The notes under the pieces: generated by a model
Databases searched by the model: none
The model's input: the letters and a program-made list of their open reading frames with translations, nothing else
What the model was told of the DNA's origin: nothing
In this document: positions 16,488-28,800 of the stretch, piece after piece
How the letters are laid out: every line of letters starts with the position of its first letter
Numbering within the stretch: the first letter of the stretch is position 1
Assembly: GCF_036884255.1 (NCBI RefSeq)
Contig: NZ_CP145605.1
Location: 5,208,001 to 5,272,000, forward strand
Direction of reading: 5' to 3'
From: Paenibacillus tundrae
GTDB taxonomy: Bacteria; Bacillota; Bacilli; Paenibacillales; Paenibacillaceae
Length of the DNA: 64,000 nt
Program-made: the position numbers and the translations under genes

Positions 16488-18059
16488 TTACAAATCTTCG
16501 TTCAAGAGCTGCGGCGGGGCAATAATCGGCCAGCCTTCTTCGATCAAGCGTAATTGTTCTGCAGGCACGTGCACAATATGTGCAGAATGTACACCCCAAC
16601 GCTCGAATGCATAGGTCGTTACAAACCTTCTACGTTTGCCACCGCTAATCTGGTAACAGGTCTCAGGTGCATCTGCTGCTGCAACAATCGTTCCATTCGG
16701 CCAAAGATTTCCTGAGCCCTCCATGGATGAGCTCCGCAGCTGATGAGCTTCCAGCGGCCACGCCTGTATTTCGTTTGTTGATTCAACTGCCTCTCCCGAA
16801 GGCATGCTGAGCAATTCAGGTTTGGCAATCTGAACGGGAGAAATACCGCGTGGGACAGGGACATTTAATTTGCGGCGATGTCCACCAACTACGGTATAGA
16901 CCTCTCCTTTGGCATCCGATATGAACGAACCCTCTGGATAGAATACGCTGCTACGTCTAAATGATATTGCAGGGTCAGCGCTTCCCTGAGTGGATATACG
17001 CTGCCTTGAATCCATTTGCTTCTTGCTCTGCGAGCCGGCTGGAAGCATTTCACGAAGCGCAAGTTTGTTTGTTTCTGCAACGAGCGCATAAGGATTTCCC
17101 CATTTCTTCGAGAAAAATTGCTCGTTGTCTTGATTTACGACCACGTAATCCTGCTCACCTAACGCCTTCATGCTCACACTTCCGAAATGATGGATGAATG
17201 CATCCCCAGCTACTGCAAGTTCATATCCCGCCAGCTTCACACGAATGATCCAATCATCGTCCTCGAAATTGCCAACGGCATAGCCTTCATCCAGATAACC
17301 GACACGCTCCCACAATTCCCGCGTGAACAGCCAACAGAACCCAACCAGACGATCCGTTAACCGATGCTTCTTCGCATCCGGACGATTATGTTTACTCGCA
17401 AATGACCACATATCCTCCACTTCACGATAAGGAACCTCGATCTGCTGATCGCCGCCGATGTAGTTCGTTACAGGCCCAACCACACCAATCTTCGGATCAC
17501 TATCCAGACATGTCATCATGTTATCAAGCCAGCCAGGTGTGACCAGGGTATCATTGTTCAGCACTACGATATGTCTTCCTCTTGCCATCATCAAGCCATA
17601 GTTTACCCCGCCAGCAAATCCACGGTTCACATCCAATGCAGCAACTCTAACCACACCACCAATGCGAAGCAAGGCTTGTGCTGTGCCGTCTTTGGAAGCA
17701 TTATCTACGACGATAATCTCGTAGGGAGCTGGTGTATGCTTTTCAATGCTCGCAATACATTTCAGTACATAATCTCGTTGATTGTAAGTAGGGATAATGA
17801 TGCTTACTCCTTCAAAAACTAGACCGAACGAGCTCTGCCCCTGCGCTAATCCTTGATCGTATCCTCTGCGATAACCCTGTTTATATAATTTCGCACCTTG
17901 GGCGGCTCGTCGCCCGGTACCTCTGCGCTTAGACTTTTGCCTTACACGTTTGTTTACCGAGTGTAGAGTAACATGTTCCGACTCCAGACTGCGCGTAGCT
18001 GCGGTCATTCCGACAGCACTTTTCCCTGAACCGCTAGATGTATGACTATTGCTCCTCAT
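16488..18059 (-). CDS. GT2 family glycosyltransferase with basic N-terminus and C-terminal repeat pair
   Basis: This 523-residue protein begins with a very basic, Ser/Arg/Lys-rich segment and the motif QGYRRGYDQGLAQGQ (about residues 61-75). A GT2 catalytic domain follows: VSIIIPTYNQRDYVLKCI, EIIVVDNASKDGT, VVLNNDT as the metal-binding acidic site, and GNFEDDDW as the acceptor loop. The last 150 residues hold two copies of a PEGSF/PNGTI...GGHRRK/GGKRRR unit of unknown role. GGAGGGG stands before the chosen ATG; a start eight codons earlier is possible. It is the last gene of a six-gene operon. The rhamnosyl- or glycosyl-acceptor is unknown; a spore surface protein is a reasonable guess. Confidence 0.85.
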   Translation of the reverse strand: MRSNSHTSSGSGKSAVGMTAATRSLESEHVTLHSVNKRVRQKSKRRGTGRRAAQGAKLYKQGYRRGYDQGLAQGQSSFGLVFEGVSIIIPTYNQRDYVLKCIASIEKHTPAPYEIIVVDNASKDGTAQALLRIGGVVRVAALDVNRGFAGGVNYGLMMARGRHIVVLNNDTLVTPGWLDNMMTCLDSDPKIGVVGPVTNYIGGDQQIEVPYREVEDMWSFASKHNRPDAKKHRLTDRLVGFCWLFTRELWERVGYLDEGYAVGNFEDDDWIIRVKLAGYELAVAGDAFIHHFGSVSMKALGEQDYVVVNQDNEQFFSKKWGNPYALVAETNKLALREMLPAGSQSKKQMDSRQRISTQGSADPAISFRRSSVFYPEGSFISDAKGEVYTVVGGHRRKLNVPVPRGISPVQIAKPELLSMPSGEAVESTNEIQAWPLEAHQLRSSSMEGSGNLWPNGTIVAAADAPETCYQISGGKRRRFVTTYAFERWGVHSAHIVHVPAEQLRLIEEGWPIIAPPQLLNEDL

Positions 18060-18126
18060 ACTTTCCCCTCCATTTCTCTTCAATGAGAGCCGAGTGCAGT
18101 CAATCCAGCGCTGCCCTCGGCATCCA

Positions 18127-19644
18127 TTAGAGATGAAGCTCTCCCGTAACCAATTTGTCTGCTAAATGTCCAAAATCCAATGCAACCTTGCCAAGTTCCC
18201 CTGCAATTCGGCGACACAATATAACGGCCGGAATCCCGGCTGCGACGAGCGCAATGTCAAAAGCGACCTCTGCTGTCTGCTGCATCACTCTCTGAATATC
18301 TGAATATCCCGCGACAGAACCGATAACCCCCGCAACATGTACGCCATGAGTTTGAAGCAGTCCCCCTAGCTCATGAGCCTTGCTGCCGATTAACAGTACA
18401 CGTCGCCCATGTAGGATAGGCAGTAATAGACCTGACTGATGCAATCCGTAATTGATGGTGGAGCTGGTCAGCTTCAGACGTGACCAATCGATCCCAAAGT
18501 GCTGTAAGACAGGAAAAAGTAACCCTTGGAATGTCGGCGCCCGCGAGATCGGAACTCCGACACAATCTGCACCTTGAATGGCTTCGGCGAGCGAAGCCCG
18601 AATCTCAGGTGTAGAACGCGGCACCCCTGCATAAGGCAGAAACGGTGCCAGTTCCTGCACCTCCTCGCCGGGCAGCACCGTATCGGCTGCCAGAGCCAAC
18701 AGTTCGCCATCGCCTAGGCGAACGACGGAAAACGGGCGCTGGGCATCCAATGCGCCCACAAGCTGTTCAGCCACCTCATGGGGGCTGGACAGCCTTGCCA
18801 GGCTGGGCGCGTACTGGCGGAATCCCGCCGCGATCAGATCTGCCGCCGCAACGGCAGGCAGAATATGATCCGGCGGGATGTGCTGCGCCACCAGCGCCTC
18901 CCCGCCCGCGAACACACCGTCGCGGTAGCCCTCGGCATAGCCGCCGGGCACGGCCGCCGCCTGCACTGCGTGCTGCGCTGGCGGCAAGCCCTGTGCGCTG
19001 CCCATACCTGGGGCAGCGCCTTCCCGCCCCGCGGCGGCGACACCCTGCGGAGGTGTCGCTTGCGGGGCGGCGCCAGCATCGCCGGCAGGCAACGCCCATG
19101 GCGTGCTGGCCTGCGGTGCTGGCGTAAGCGCACGGCGCGAAGCCGTGCGCTGGGTGCTGCGGGCGGCGATGGCTCGCCCGCTTGGCGCTGCTCCGGGCTT
19201 GCGCCCTGCGCTTGCCCGTGAGCCAGGGCGCGAGCGTGCAGCAGCTCGCCCGCCTGCGGGCTTGCGCGCAGCCCGTCTGCGACCTGGCAGCGCAACGCTG
19301 GTGCCCCGCACTTTGGTCGGGGCACCAGAACGAGCGCTCGCGTCAGCCTTGCGCTTGGGCTTCTTTACGGCTCTGCTCCTTACCGTGACTTCTCCAGTCG
19401 AACGCTGTTCGCGAGGTTCGCCATGGTGGAGAGAAGCACCTGCTTGTGCATGGAACAGCGTCTCCACTGATCGGTTGACTGTCGTTCGCCCCATAGCGTT
19501 GCTCATCCCCACACGTGGGCTAGTAGATATGCTATTTCCTGTGCCTATTCGATGTCCTTGACCCTGAAATGCTGCCGGATGGGTACCCCTGGACTTGCCG
19601 GTTACCCAGGCTCCAGCCAGCCTGTTGCGTTTGGCTACTTTCAC
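18127..19644 (-). CDS. GT-D-fold glycosyltransferase-like protein with GC-rich basic/Ala-Pro N-terminal half
   Basis: The C-terminal 220 residues carry features of the GT-D glycosyltransferase fold, including FSVVRLGDGELLALA, a DCVGVPISRAPTF loop and a late VLLIGSKAHELGGLL. The N-terminal half is low complexity (Arg, Ala, Gly, Pro) and is encoded by DNA clearly richer in GC than anything else in the window, roughly 18850-19330. The motif GGYAEGYRDGVFAGG sits at the junction and echoes the one in the neighbouring GT2. The start is a GTG with GGGGAGG before it; a longer ATG frame upstream has no ribosome site. Sugar and acceptor are unknown. Confidence 0.78.
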   Translation of the reverse strand: MKVAKRNRLAGAWVTGKSRGTHPAAFQGQGHRIGTGNSISTSPRVGMSNAMGRTTVNRSVETLFHAQAGASLHHGEPREQRSTGEVTVRSRAVKKPKRKADASARSGAPTKVRGTSVALPGRRRAARKPAGGRAAARSRPGSRASAGRKPGAAPSGRAIAARSTQRTASRRALTPAPQASTPWALPAGDAGAAPQATPPQGVAAAGREGAAPGMGSAQGLPPAQHAVQAAAVPGGYAEGYRDGVFAGGEALVAQHIPPDHILPAVAAADLIAAGFRQYAPSLARLSSPHEVAEQLVGALDAQRPFSVVRLGDGELLALAADTVLPGEEVQELAPFLPYAGVPRSTPEIRASLAEAIQGADCVGVPISRAPTFQGLLFPVLQHFGIDWSRLKLTSSTINYGLHQSGLLLPILHGRRVLLIGSKAHELGGLLQTHGVHVAGVIGSVAGYSDIQRVMQQTAEVAFDIALVAAGIPAVILCRRIAGELGKVALDFGHLADKLVTGELHL

Positions 19645-19751
19645 GGCATTTCCTCCCCTGATCTTCGTTAGGAGTGCCACTGCGCAAAGCTCCGGCGCAG
19701 GATCATCTGCTCTCCCATAGGGCACCGCACAGCAGCATCAGAAGCATCATT

Positions 19752-20483
19752 TTATGGCAGTTGACCTTTCATTCGAACCGACGCTTCCTGTAGTGATTCA
19801 AACGTACCCGCATCGCTCCAATATTTTTGCAAAATATCGTACTCAAGCCCACCTGCGGCGGCATAATGATTATTCACATCAGTGATTTCAAGCTCACCAC
19901 GCGCAGAAGGCGCAATGTTACCAATGAGGTTGAACACATGATCATCGTACATATAAATTCCAGTGACACAATAGGATGTCTTTGGATGACTCGGTTTTTC
20001 TTCAATATGCGTAATACGTTCTGGGTGCTGGGGATCAAATTCCGGTACGCCATATCGTCTGGCGTCATCCACCTTCTTCAGCAACACACGGGCTGTTCCT
20101 TCAGGTTGTTGTACATATCGATCAACATACGGTTTCAGATCATCGCTGAACAGATTGTCACCCAGCAGCACAACAAATCGTTCTCCCGGTAAAATAAAAG
20201 ATCTCGCCAAGTCCAAAGCCTCTGCAATGCCGCCTGCTTTCTCTTGGATACGATAAGTCAAACGAACACCCAGCTCCGCCCCGCCACCTAAGAAATCGGT
20301 ATATAGACCGGCCGACTGTTTACCCATCACGATCAAAATATCTTCAATCCCCGCCTGACGGAGCCTGTCGATTCCATACACAATCATCGGATGTTTACCG
20401 ACTGGAAGCAGATGCTTGTTGATCAGCCGCGTCAGAGGGTACAATCTTGTTCCTGTTCCGCCAGCAAGAATAACACCTTTCAT
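19752..20483 (-). CDS. Sugar-1-phosphate nucleotidyltransferase (RfbA/RmlA-like)
   Basis: This 243-residue enzyme would make an NDP-sugar, most likely dTDP-glucose, from sugar-1-phosphate and NTP. The N-terminal signature KGVILAGGTGTRLYPLTRLINKHLLPVGKHPMIVY, the LLGDNLFSDD metal-site strand, ITHIEEKPSHPKT and TGIYMYDDHVF are all present. It is shorter than E. coli RmlA, as is common in Gram-positive relatives. It overlaps the preceding glycosyltransferase by four bases. No rmlB, rmlC or rmlD follows, so a complete rhamnose pathway must be finished elsewhere or another sugar is used. Confidence 0.9.
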   Translation of the reverse strand: MKGVILAGGTGTRLYPLTRLINKHLLPVGKHPMIVYGIDRLRQAGIEDILIVMGKQSAGLYTDFLGGGAELGVRLTYRIQEKAGGIAEALDLARSFILPGERFVVLLGDNLFSDDLKPYVDRYVQQPEGTARVLLKKVDDARRYGVPEFDPQHPERITHIEEKPSHPKTSYCVTGIYMYDDHVFNLIGNIAPSARGELEITDVNNHYAAAGGLEYDILQKYWSDAGTFESLQEASVRMKGQLP

Positions 20484-21253
20484 TTCACGTTGCCTCCTTC
20501 ATCGGATGTCTCAATATATTCAAGAGGATCGACCTGCCATTTGTTAATAAAAATCGAGCGATTACGCTCTAGTAGCTGTTTCCATGTATCCGGATCCGTC
20601 TTCAGAAAACTTGCACTACCTTGATGATGAACTAGAACATCACCGCATACCCGCAAGCGAAAGCCCTTCATCCGGGCGCGATAACAATAATCATCATCCT
20701 CATAATGTCCCGGCGAATACGCCTCGTCAAGCAAGCCAATCGAATCGAGTACTCGTCTCCGAATAAGCATACATAACCCAACGATCCGTTTAACCTCTAT
20801 CCACTTCTGTGGATCGCTTATATTGTTCTCTCTCGCTAGCTCCTGAAAATGCTCCATGCTGTGAAAATCCACCTTCACCTGTTGAATACCGCTGGCGTAA
20901 TTAGTGACAGGGCCTGTAATTCCAACCTGCTCATCACTATAGAGGGCAGTTCGTAAATTTTCGAGCCAGCAGGAAGTCACCGTAACGTCATTATTCAAGA
21001 GAAGAAGCTCATCTCCGATAGCTACACGCAGCCCTGCATTGCAGGCAGCAGGAAATCCACGATTTACAGGCAACCGGACAAATCTTAGATGTTCCTTGGC
21101 ACAATAAGCAGCCGTACCATCTGTTGAACCATTATCCACAACAACAATCTCGTAAGGGGTATGAGCACCTGTATATTGACGGATCGACGCAATGCAGGAT
21201 TGCAATAAATCTAATCCGTTATAGGTTGGAATTATAATACTCGTACATGTCAT
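20480..21253 (-). CDS. GT2 family glycosyltransferase
   Basis: This 257-residue enzyme consists almost only of a GT2 catalytic domain: TSIIIPTYNGLDLLQSCI at the start, EIVVVDNGSTDGTAAYC, LLLNNDVTVT as the acidic site and GHYEDDDYCYRARMKG near the acceptor side. The chosen ATG overlaps the stop of the previous gene (TGATG) and has CAGGAGG before it, which implies translational coupling. A longer frame upstream is merely the end of the neighbouring gene in another frame. It resembles the catalytic domain of the last gene of the operon, so both may extend one glycan. Confidence 0.88.
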   Translation of the reverse strand: MTCTSIIIPTYNGLDLLQSCIASIRQYTGAHTPYEIVVVDNGSTDGTAAYCAKEHLRFVRLPVNRGFPAACNAGLRVAIGDELLLLNNDVTVTSCWLENLRTALYSDEQVGITGPVTNYASGIQQVKVDFHSMEHFQELARENNISDPQKWIEVKRIVGLCMLIRRRVLDSIGLLDEAYSPGHYEDDDYCYRARMKGFRLRVCGDVLVHHQGSASFLKTDPDTWKQLLERNRSIFINKWQVDPLEYIETSDEGGNVK

Positions 21254-22332
21254 CAGGTGTTCCTCCTGTAAGCCACTTCGCTTCGGGATAACGTAGGTGC
21301 TAGCACCTCTTGCCCCGCCAAGTTCAGCCACTCGGCTATCGCTTCAAGATGATCTCCAATAATGAGCTTAGCCACCGGATTGCCGCTACCTACATTGGTG
21401 GAACGAAGACGATTGGATCGAATCACGTCGACCTGACTAGGTGCCGTTACTCTTAATCCATGTTGAATGGCGAGAGCCTGTGCTTTAGGTGGAACAACAA
21501 GAGACTCTGGATCTACTGCCTGGATCATACGCCGAGATAATGCATGGGGCACAGCCGTTAGAGAATTCGATTGAAGATCAGCTCTCCCCAGTGTCCGATT
21601 AAGGTATGCCTTCATTCGAGTGACCTCATCTTGTCGTGCAAATGCAGGCAATAAGGAGGTCAGATCGTTAAGCGCCACATCGTCTCCGCGATCAACCGCA
21701 TACAGAAAAGGTGCCAGTTGCTCTGCCGCGATCACCATGTCTCCATCGACAAACAAAACGGATTCTGCTGTCGTTACCTTAGCACCCAGTGCACGGCCAA
21801 CATCATGACCTGCGCGATTCGGCTCATAGACAAGGGTCACTCTTGAATGATCAAGCACCCGCTCCAGACTGTGATCGGTTGTTCCGTTTAATACAACAAC
21901 GATCTCTGTCAGGGGAAGTCGTTTCAGTTGGACAATGACTTGAGCCAACGTGGCCTCTTCGTTACAGGCACTGACTACAGCAGCCGCGCTACGGTGAAGA
22001 TGCAAAGGAACGATATTTAATGAGCGTTCAGACGAATGGGCATACCCCTTCATAAATGCCTTTCCTGCCTGCATTACATCCTCGTAATTACCCAACTGCT
22101 CAGATATAATAGGCCAGCATTTGTGCCAAGCAAGATGCGCCTGTTGCTCCATGGAATCGATATCACCCGAGCTATGCCGCCCCGCTTCTTCACCGTATTT
22201 CCATGACTGTTGGAACACTGCTCGATTCATTTCTAGCTTCGTGATTTGTTTCTTCAACACTTGCCCTCGTCTTCCTCGTATACCTCTCTTTCGTGTTCGC
22301 TGATGGCGAACACCAACGATACGGGCTTTCAT
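21253..22332 (-). CDS. GT2-like glycosyltransferase with Arg/Lys-rich N-terminus
   Basis: This 359-residue protein has a strongly basic N-terminus (RQRTRKRG-type residues in the first 35) and a helical region containing SWKYGEEAGRHSSG. A GT2-type domain starts at about residue 120 with AAVVSACNEEATLAQVIVQL, then TEIVVVLNGTTDHSLE and SVLFVDGDMVI as the acidic site. It is of the processive or dolichol-phosphate-like GT2 subtype (ALNDLTSLL, ALSRRMI) and closely parallels the preceding gene, so they are likely paralogues. GGAGGTG precedes the selected ATG. The sugar is not known. Confidence 0.83.
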   Translation of the reverse strand: MKARIVGVRHQRTRKRGIRGRRGQVLKKQITKLEMNRAVFQQSWKYGEEAGRHSSGDIDSMEQQAHLAWHKCWPIISEQLGNYEDVMQAGKAFMKGYAHSSERSLNIVPLHLHRSAAAVVSACNEEATLAQVIVQLKRLPLTEIVVVLNGTTDHSLERVLDHSRVTLVYEPNRAGHDVGRALGAKVTTAESVLFVDGDMVIAAEQLAPFLYAVDRGDDVALNDLTSLLPAFARQDEVTRMKAYLNRTLGRADLQSNSLTAVPHALSRRMIQAVDPESLVVPPKAQALAIQHGLRVTAPSQVDVIRSNRLRSTNVGSGNPVAKLIIGDHLEAIAEWLNLAGQEVLAPTLSRSEVAYRRNT

Positions 22333-22497
22333 TTTGTCACCTCCAGCATATTGCAGCATTCAGCCTACAAGTTTCCGAATACGATAACTTTAGAGCAAGG
22401 GTATTCTTCGTTCCGCTATTAGCAAGGATCAAGGTGAATACACCTTATGCTCTATCGCGTATCACCTGGAAACCCTCCGTGAATGATTACAACATGC

Positions 22498-23382
22498 TCA
22501 CCTCGCCAGGCTACGTACCCGCTCCAGATCGGAATGTCCTCCACGGGAACCAAGGGTATCTGTCATCCATTTGATGGCCGTTAGATGATCCGTTAAGATC
22601 ACTTGGCTTAATAGATCGGTACTTTTTCGTTTGCGTGATCGAACTGCATTCATTTTTCCTACAGGCACATGGTGCACTGCGCGCACCTGCAACCCACCGA
22701 CCACTGCTTTGGCATGTGCCAGTGGAGGAATCTCTAGACTTTCAGCACCTATAACCTCCAGAGCCTTACGACTTATCGCATGTGGAATGGCTGTCATCGA
22801 GGCTCCATCCAGATCCGGTCTCGTTAACATACTGTTCAGAACATGTTTGGCTTCTACCACCGGATGTATAGGGATTCGTGTAATCGGGCCGTTATAGTCG
22901 TTCAGGGCAACGTCTGTTCCATCCATAATCGCTCGCACATAAGGCGCTAAGTGCTCTGGAGAGATCGGAATGTCTGCATCGGTGAATAATAATATGTTGC
23001 CACGAGCCACCGTCGCGCCCGCTTGACGACCGCCGTCATGACCTAGAGCCTCTGTATAATGGATTACACGAGCACCTGCCGCTCTTGCAACTCTTGCCGT
23101 ACCGTCTGTAGAGCCGTTGACCACTACAATTACTTCCGAATCCCGGCATATACGCCGAGCCAAACGAACCACCTTACCTATCGTTCTCTCTTCGTTCATT
23201 GCTGGAATAATTACCGAAAGTAAAGGGCTATGCTCTGATCGCTCCGTAGCTGGAATGACATACCTATAGGTCTTTGTACCTTTTTTACGCATCGGTTTCA
23301 ATCGCTGTTTCTGCTGCTGTGTCCTATTTCGTTTGGAACTTGGTTTGGTACCCGTCCGAGCGATACTACGGCGGTTTTGCAA
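22498..23382 (-). CDS. GT2-like glycosyltransferase, first gene of the glycosylation operon
   Basis: This 294-residue protein has a basic N-terminus (NRRSIART, KPSSKRNR, RKKGTKT) and a GT2 domain with LSVIIPAMNEERTIGKVVRL, SEVIVVVNGSTDGTARVA and ILLFTDADIPIS. The shared pattern DVALNDYNGPIT and MTAIPHAISRKALEVI shows it is a paralogue of the next gene. A TTG start was chosen because GGGAGG lies eight bases before it; the open frame extends 49 codons further, but that part looks noncoding. It is the first gene of the operon on the minus strand. No convincing sigma-A promoter was found upstream, which would fit sporulation control (inference). Confidence 0.8.
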   Translation of the reverse strand: MQNRRSIARTGTKPSSKRNRTQQQKQRLKPMRKKGTKTYRYVIPATERSEHSPLLSVIIPAMNEERTIGKVVRLARRICRDSEVIVVVNGSTDGTARVARAAGARVIHYTEALGHDGGRQAGATVARGNILLFTDADIPISPEHLAPYVRAIMDGTDVALNDYNGPITRIPIHPVVEAKHVLNSMLTRPDLDGASMTAIPHAISRKALEVIGAESLEIPPLAHAKAVVGGLQVRAVHHVPVGKMNAVRSRKRKSTDLLSQVILTDHLTAIKWMTDTLGSRGGHSDLERVRSLAR

Positions 23383-25679
<2,297 letters not shown>

Positions 25680-25748
25680 TTAATCTCTAACTGTGGTGAA
25701 CGTTCTGATACCCCTCACTGTCCGAACGGATCGACCCTAATGATGAAC

Positions 25749-25785
25749 AAAAGCGGTGTCCTGGACAAATCCGGGAACCGCTTTT
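25749..25785. terminator. Terminator after the neutral protease gene
   Basis: AAAAGCGGT and ACCGCTTTT arms with an extended inner TCC/GGG pairing form a strong stem, with a T-rich 3' side on the plus strand and an A-rich 5' side that allows minus-strand use as well. Confidence 0.8.
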
Positions 25786-25811
25786 GCTTGTTAACATGTA
25801 GAAATATATAT

Positions 25812-25850
25812 AGTACGTGTTCAACAGCGGGCGTTATGAACAACCTCTTA
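25812..25850. repeat. Degenerate short copy of the GTTCAAAAAG interspersed repeat (copy E)
   Basis: GTACGTGTTCAAC and GAACAACCTCTTA retain both ends of the element with most of the interior lost. As in copy A, the end supplies the TAA stop codon of the gene on the minus strand, here that of the giant repeat protein. Confidence 0.55.
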
Positions 25851-28800
25851 TACGGAAGGTCCAGCAGCGATCCATGATAACAAACCATACGTATGCTTGC
25901 AGCCTACCGCACGCGATACCTCCAGCACCGCCTCATCCTCGCTCTGAGACAGCAGGGATACCTGGAACCCACGGTCATTGCTCATCGCAACAATAACATA
26001 ATGCTCTGATGCAAATGACTCTTCGAATGCAACCGTCACCTCTACACATTCTTCATTCTCTGGCAGGATAAATGCTTCCATACCGAATTGTTGCACAACC
26101 AGTTGACGGCTAACACTACGTACAGGTTGGAAGGATAGATGTTGAGGCTGAACCGCTCCTGCCTGTAACTGCTCACTACCTACGATATTTTCACACAAAT
26201 GCGCTTGTTGAACAGACTGTTCACTGAGCTCGAACGTATGATTGCCGCTATCCGTCTCGGCTACACCGGAGAGTTCTCCTTCTGGCTGAATCCATTCGCC
26301 TGTCGATAGATCAGTCTTTGATTCTGTAACAGGCTGTTCTTTCCACTCCTGGACAGATGTCTGAAGTAATTGGATCGCCTCGGCATGTGCGACGGTTTGT
26401 TCTTCCAATCGTGTAAGTTGCTGTTGTTGATCAGCTAACGTAAATTGGGTTTGTTGATCCGACTCGTTCAGTACATTGAGCTGGTTAACAAGATCCAGAT
26501 GTTCTGAGTGGTCGGGTTGATTGATCGAGTTGGGCTGATTCAGGTGATCTTCTTCTACAATTGAAGGTGCTTCCTGCCGTTTGCTGGCTTCAAACTGCTC
26601 TAGCGTCTCTCCACTGACCTGACGAATCGCAGTCCAAATATCCTCGCTTAGATGTGCAGTATTCACACTTCCTACATTTAAATGTTGAGATGTGATGCTC
26701 TGCTCACGGAGCTTACTTCCATCAATGGCACCACCCGCAAGTTTATCTACCGTGATAGCTCCGTCTCGAATGTGAGCTGCGTTAATGCTTTGTGCTTGGA
26801 TGTGATCTCCTTGAACGGCCCCACTCTGAATGTGAGTTGCATTAATGCTTTGCGCTTGGATGTGATCTCCTTGAACCGCACCACTCTGAATGTGATCTCC
26901 GTTGATGCTGTCCGTTTGGATATGACCTGCTTGGATAGCTCCATCCTGAATATGAGCCGAATGTACGCTCTCTCCCAACAAATGCACACCCGACACTGCT
27001 CCTGGCACCAATTTACTGCCATCCACACTGCCCTCAGCAAGTTTATCCAGCGTCACGGCTCCGCTCTCCAAAGCCTCTGTTGTTACACTTCCCACTTCCA
27101 GATGTGACGCGTGAATGCTCTGTTCTTGAATGTGTTCTCCGTTGATGCTTTGCTCCTGGATGTGGTCTCCTTGAACGGCACCACTCTGAATGTGGTCTGC
27201 ATTAATACTTTGTGCTTGGATATGATCTGCTCGAATGGCTCCGTCCTGAATATGAGCCGACTGTACGCTCTCTCCCAACAAATGCACACCAGATACGGCT
27301 CCCGGCACCAATTTGCTGCCATCTACACTGCCACTTGCCAACTTAGAGCGAGTAACGGATTCCTCTTGCAAAATAATCGTGCTGACCGATTCTTCTTCTA
27401 GATGAGCTGTGCCAATACTCCGTTCATGGATATGATGGGCAAAAATAGCTCCATCATGAATATGGCGTGATTGTACTGCGTCTTGCTGAAGCTGAACGGT
27501 GCTAATTGAATCGGCCTTGAGGTGCAAACCACTAATTAAGCCTGGTTGCAGGTGCGCTTCTGTTACCGATAACGGTGCCAGATGATCCGTCTGAACGGAT
27601 CCGGGTAGGATATGATGGGATGTAATGGCCTGCTCGTTGATATGTTCCCCATGAACACTATCTGCCTTCAGATGTTGTGAATGAATGACTTGATTGCTCA
27701 GATGATCCGACTTGATGCTGCCATCAGCCAGATGAATGGATGTTACTGCGGATGGCTGCAGATGCTCACTGCTCACTGAATCATGCTGTAATGTGTCCGA
27801 AGATACAGAATCCGCAACCAGATGTTCTGCATTGACTGATCCTGGACGTAATTTATTGCCTGTAATACTTCCATCTGCAAATAATTCTGGTGACCGGATC
27901 TCATCTGCCAGATGCTCCAGTGACACCGAGTGCTGCTTCAGATGATAACCACGAATCGTTCCCGCCGGAATATGCTTAGCCGTAATACTCTCAGCCATGA
28001 TTTTACTGGATGTGACGCTACCATCTGCGAGCTTAGCTGAGGTCACAGCCAAATCTGCTAATTTATCTGTAGCAACGCTCTCAGGTGATAATTTTGGTGA
28101 AGTAACCGAATGATCTGTGAGATGTGGTGGAAAGATGCTGCCTCCAGCGATCTGGCTGGAAGTCACGCTTCCCGGAGCCAATTTATCTGTAGTAACCGCA
28201 CCACGAGATATGGCATCCGTTTGCACACTTCCTGGCTGTAGATGAGGTACGCCTACGGCGTGCTCGGTTAAATGCTCCGCTTTCACTGCATATGGTCGAA
28301 GAGCATCGGAACCCACGCTACCTGGCGCAAGATGAGCACCCGTCACTCCGCCGTGAGCAAGATGAGATGATGACACACTTCCTGGAGCAATGGCTCTGCT
28401 ACTGATCGATGCCGAGCCTAATTTTTCTTCCGTTATACTTTCATCCGCAAGCTTCGTGTCGGTTACCGCACCGTCCTGCAGCTCATACGTACCTACCGCA
28501 GACTCCGTCAGATGCGATGTGGAGACAGCCCCGGGTGCAATCGCATCTGCAGACACACTGTCTGTGGCTAAATGCGTAGCCTCGATACTTCCACTCGCAA
28601 TATGGATGGAATGGATCGCTGCATTATCCACATGCACAGGCGAGATCCCCCGGTTGGCAATATGTTCTGCACGAATAGAGCCTTTGGCGATATGCTTCCC
28701 ATGCACTGCCTCATCGGCAATTTTGGAAGCAACGATACTCTGATCTGCAATCTTCGAAGCTGTAATGGACTGTTCCAGCAGTTTGGCTGTCCCTACAGAT

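Noticed and set aside
18645-19561. Long plus-strand and alternative minus-strand frames over the GT-D gene
   Set aside because: They are a consequence of the GC-rich low-complexity DNA on the opposite strand or in another frame, without ribosome sites or recognisable protein features.
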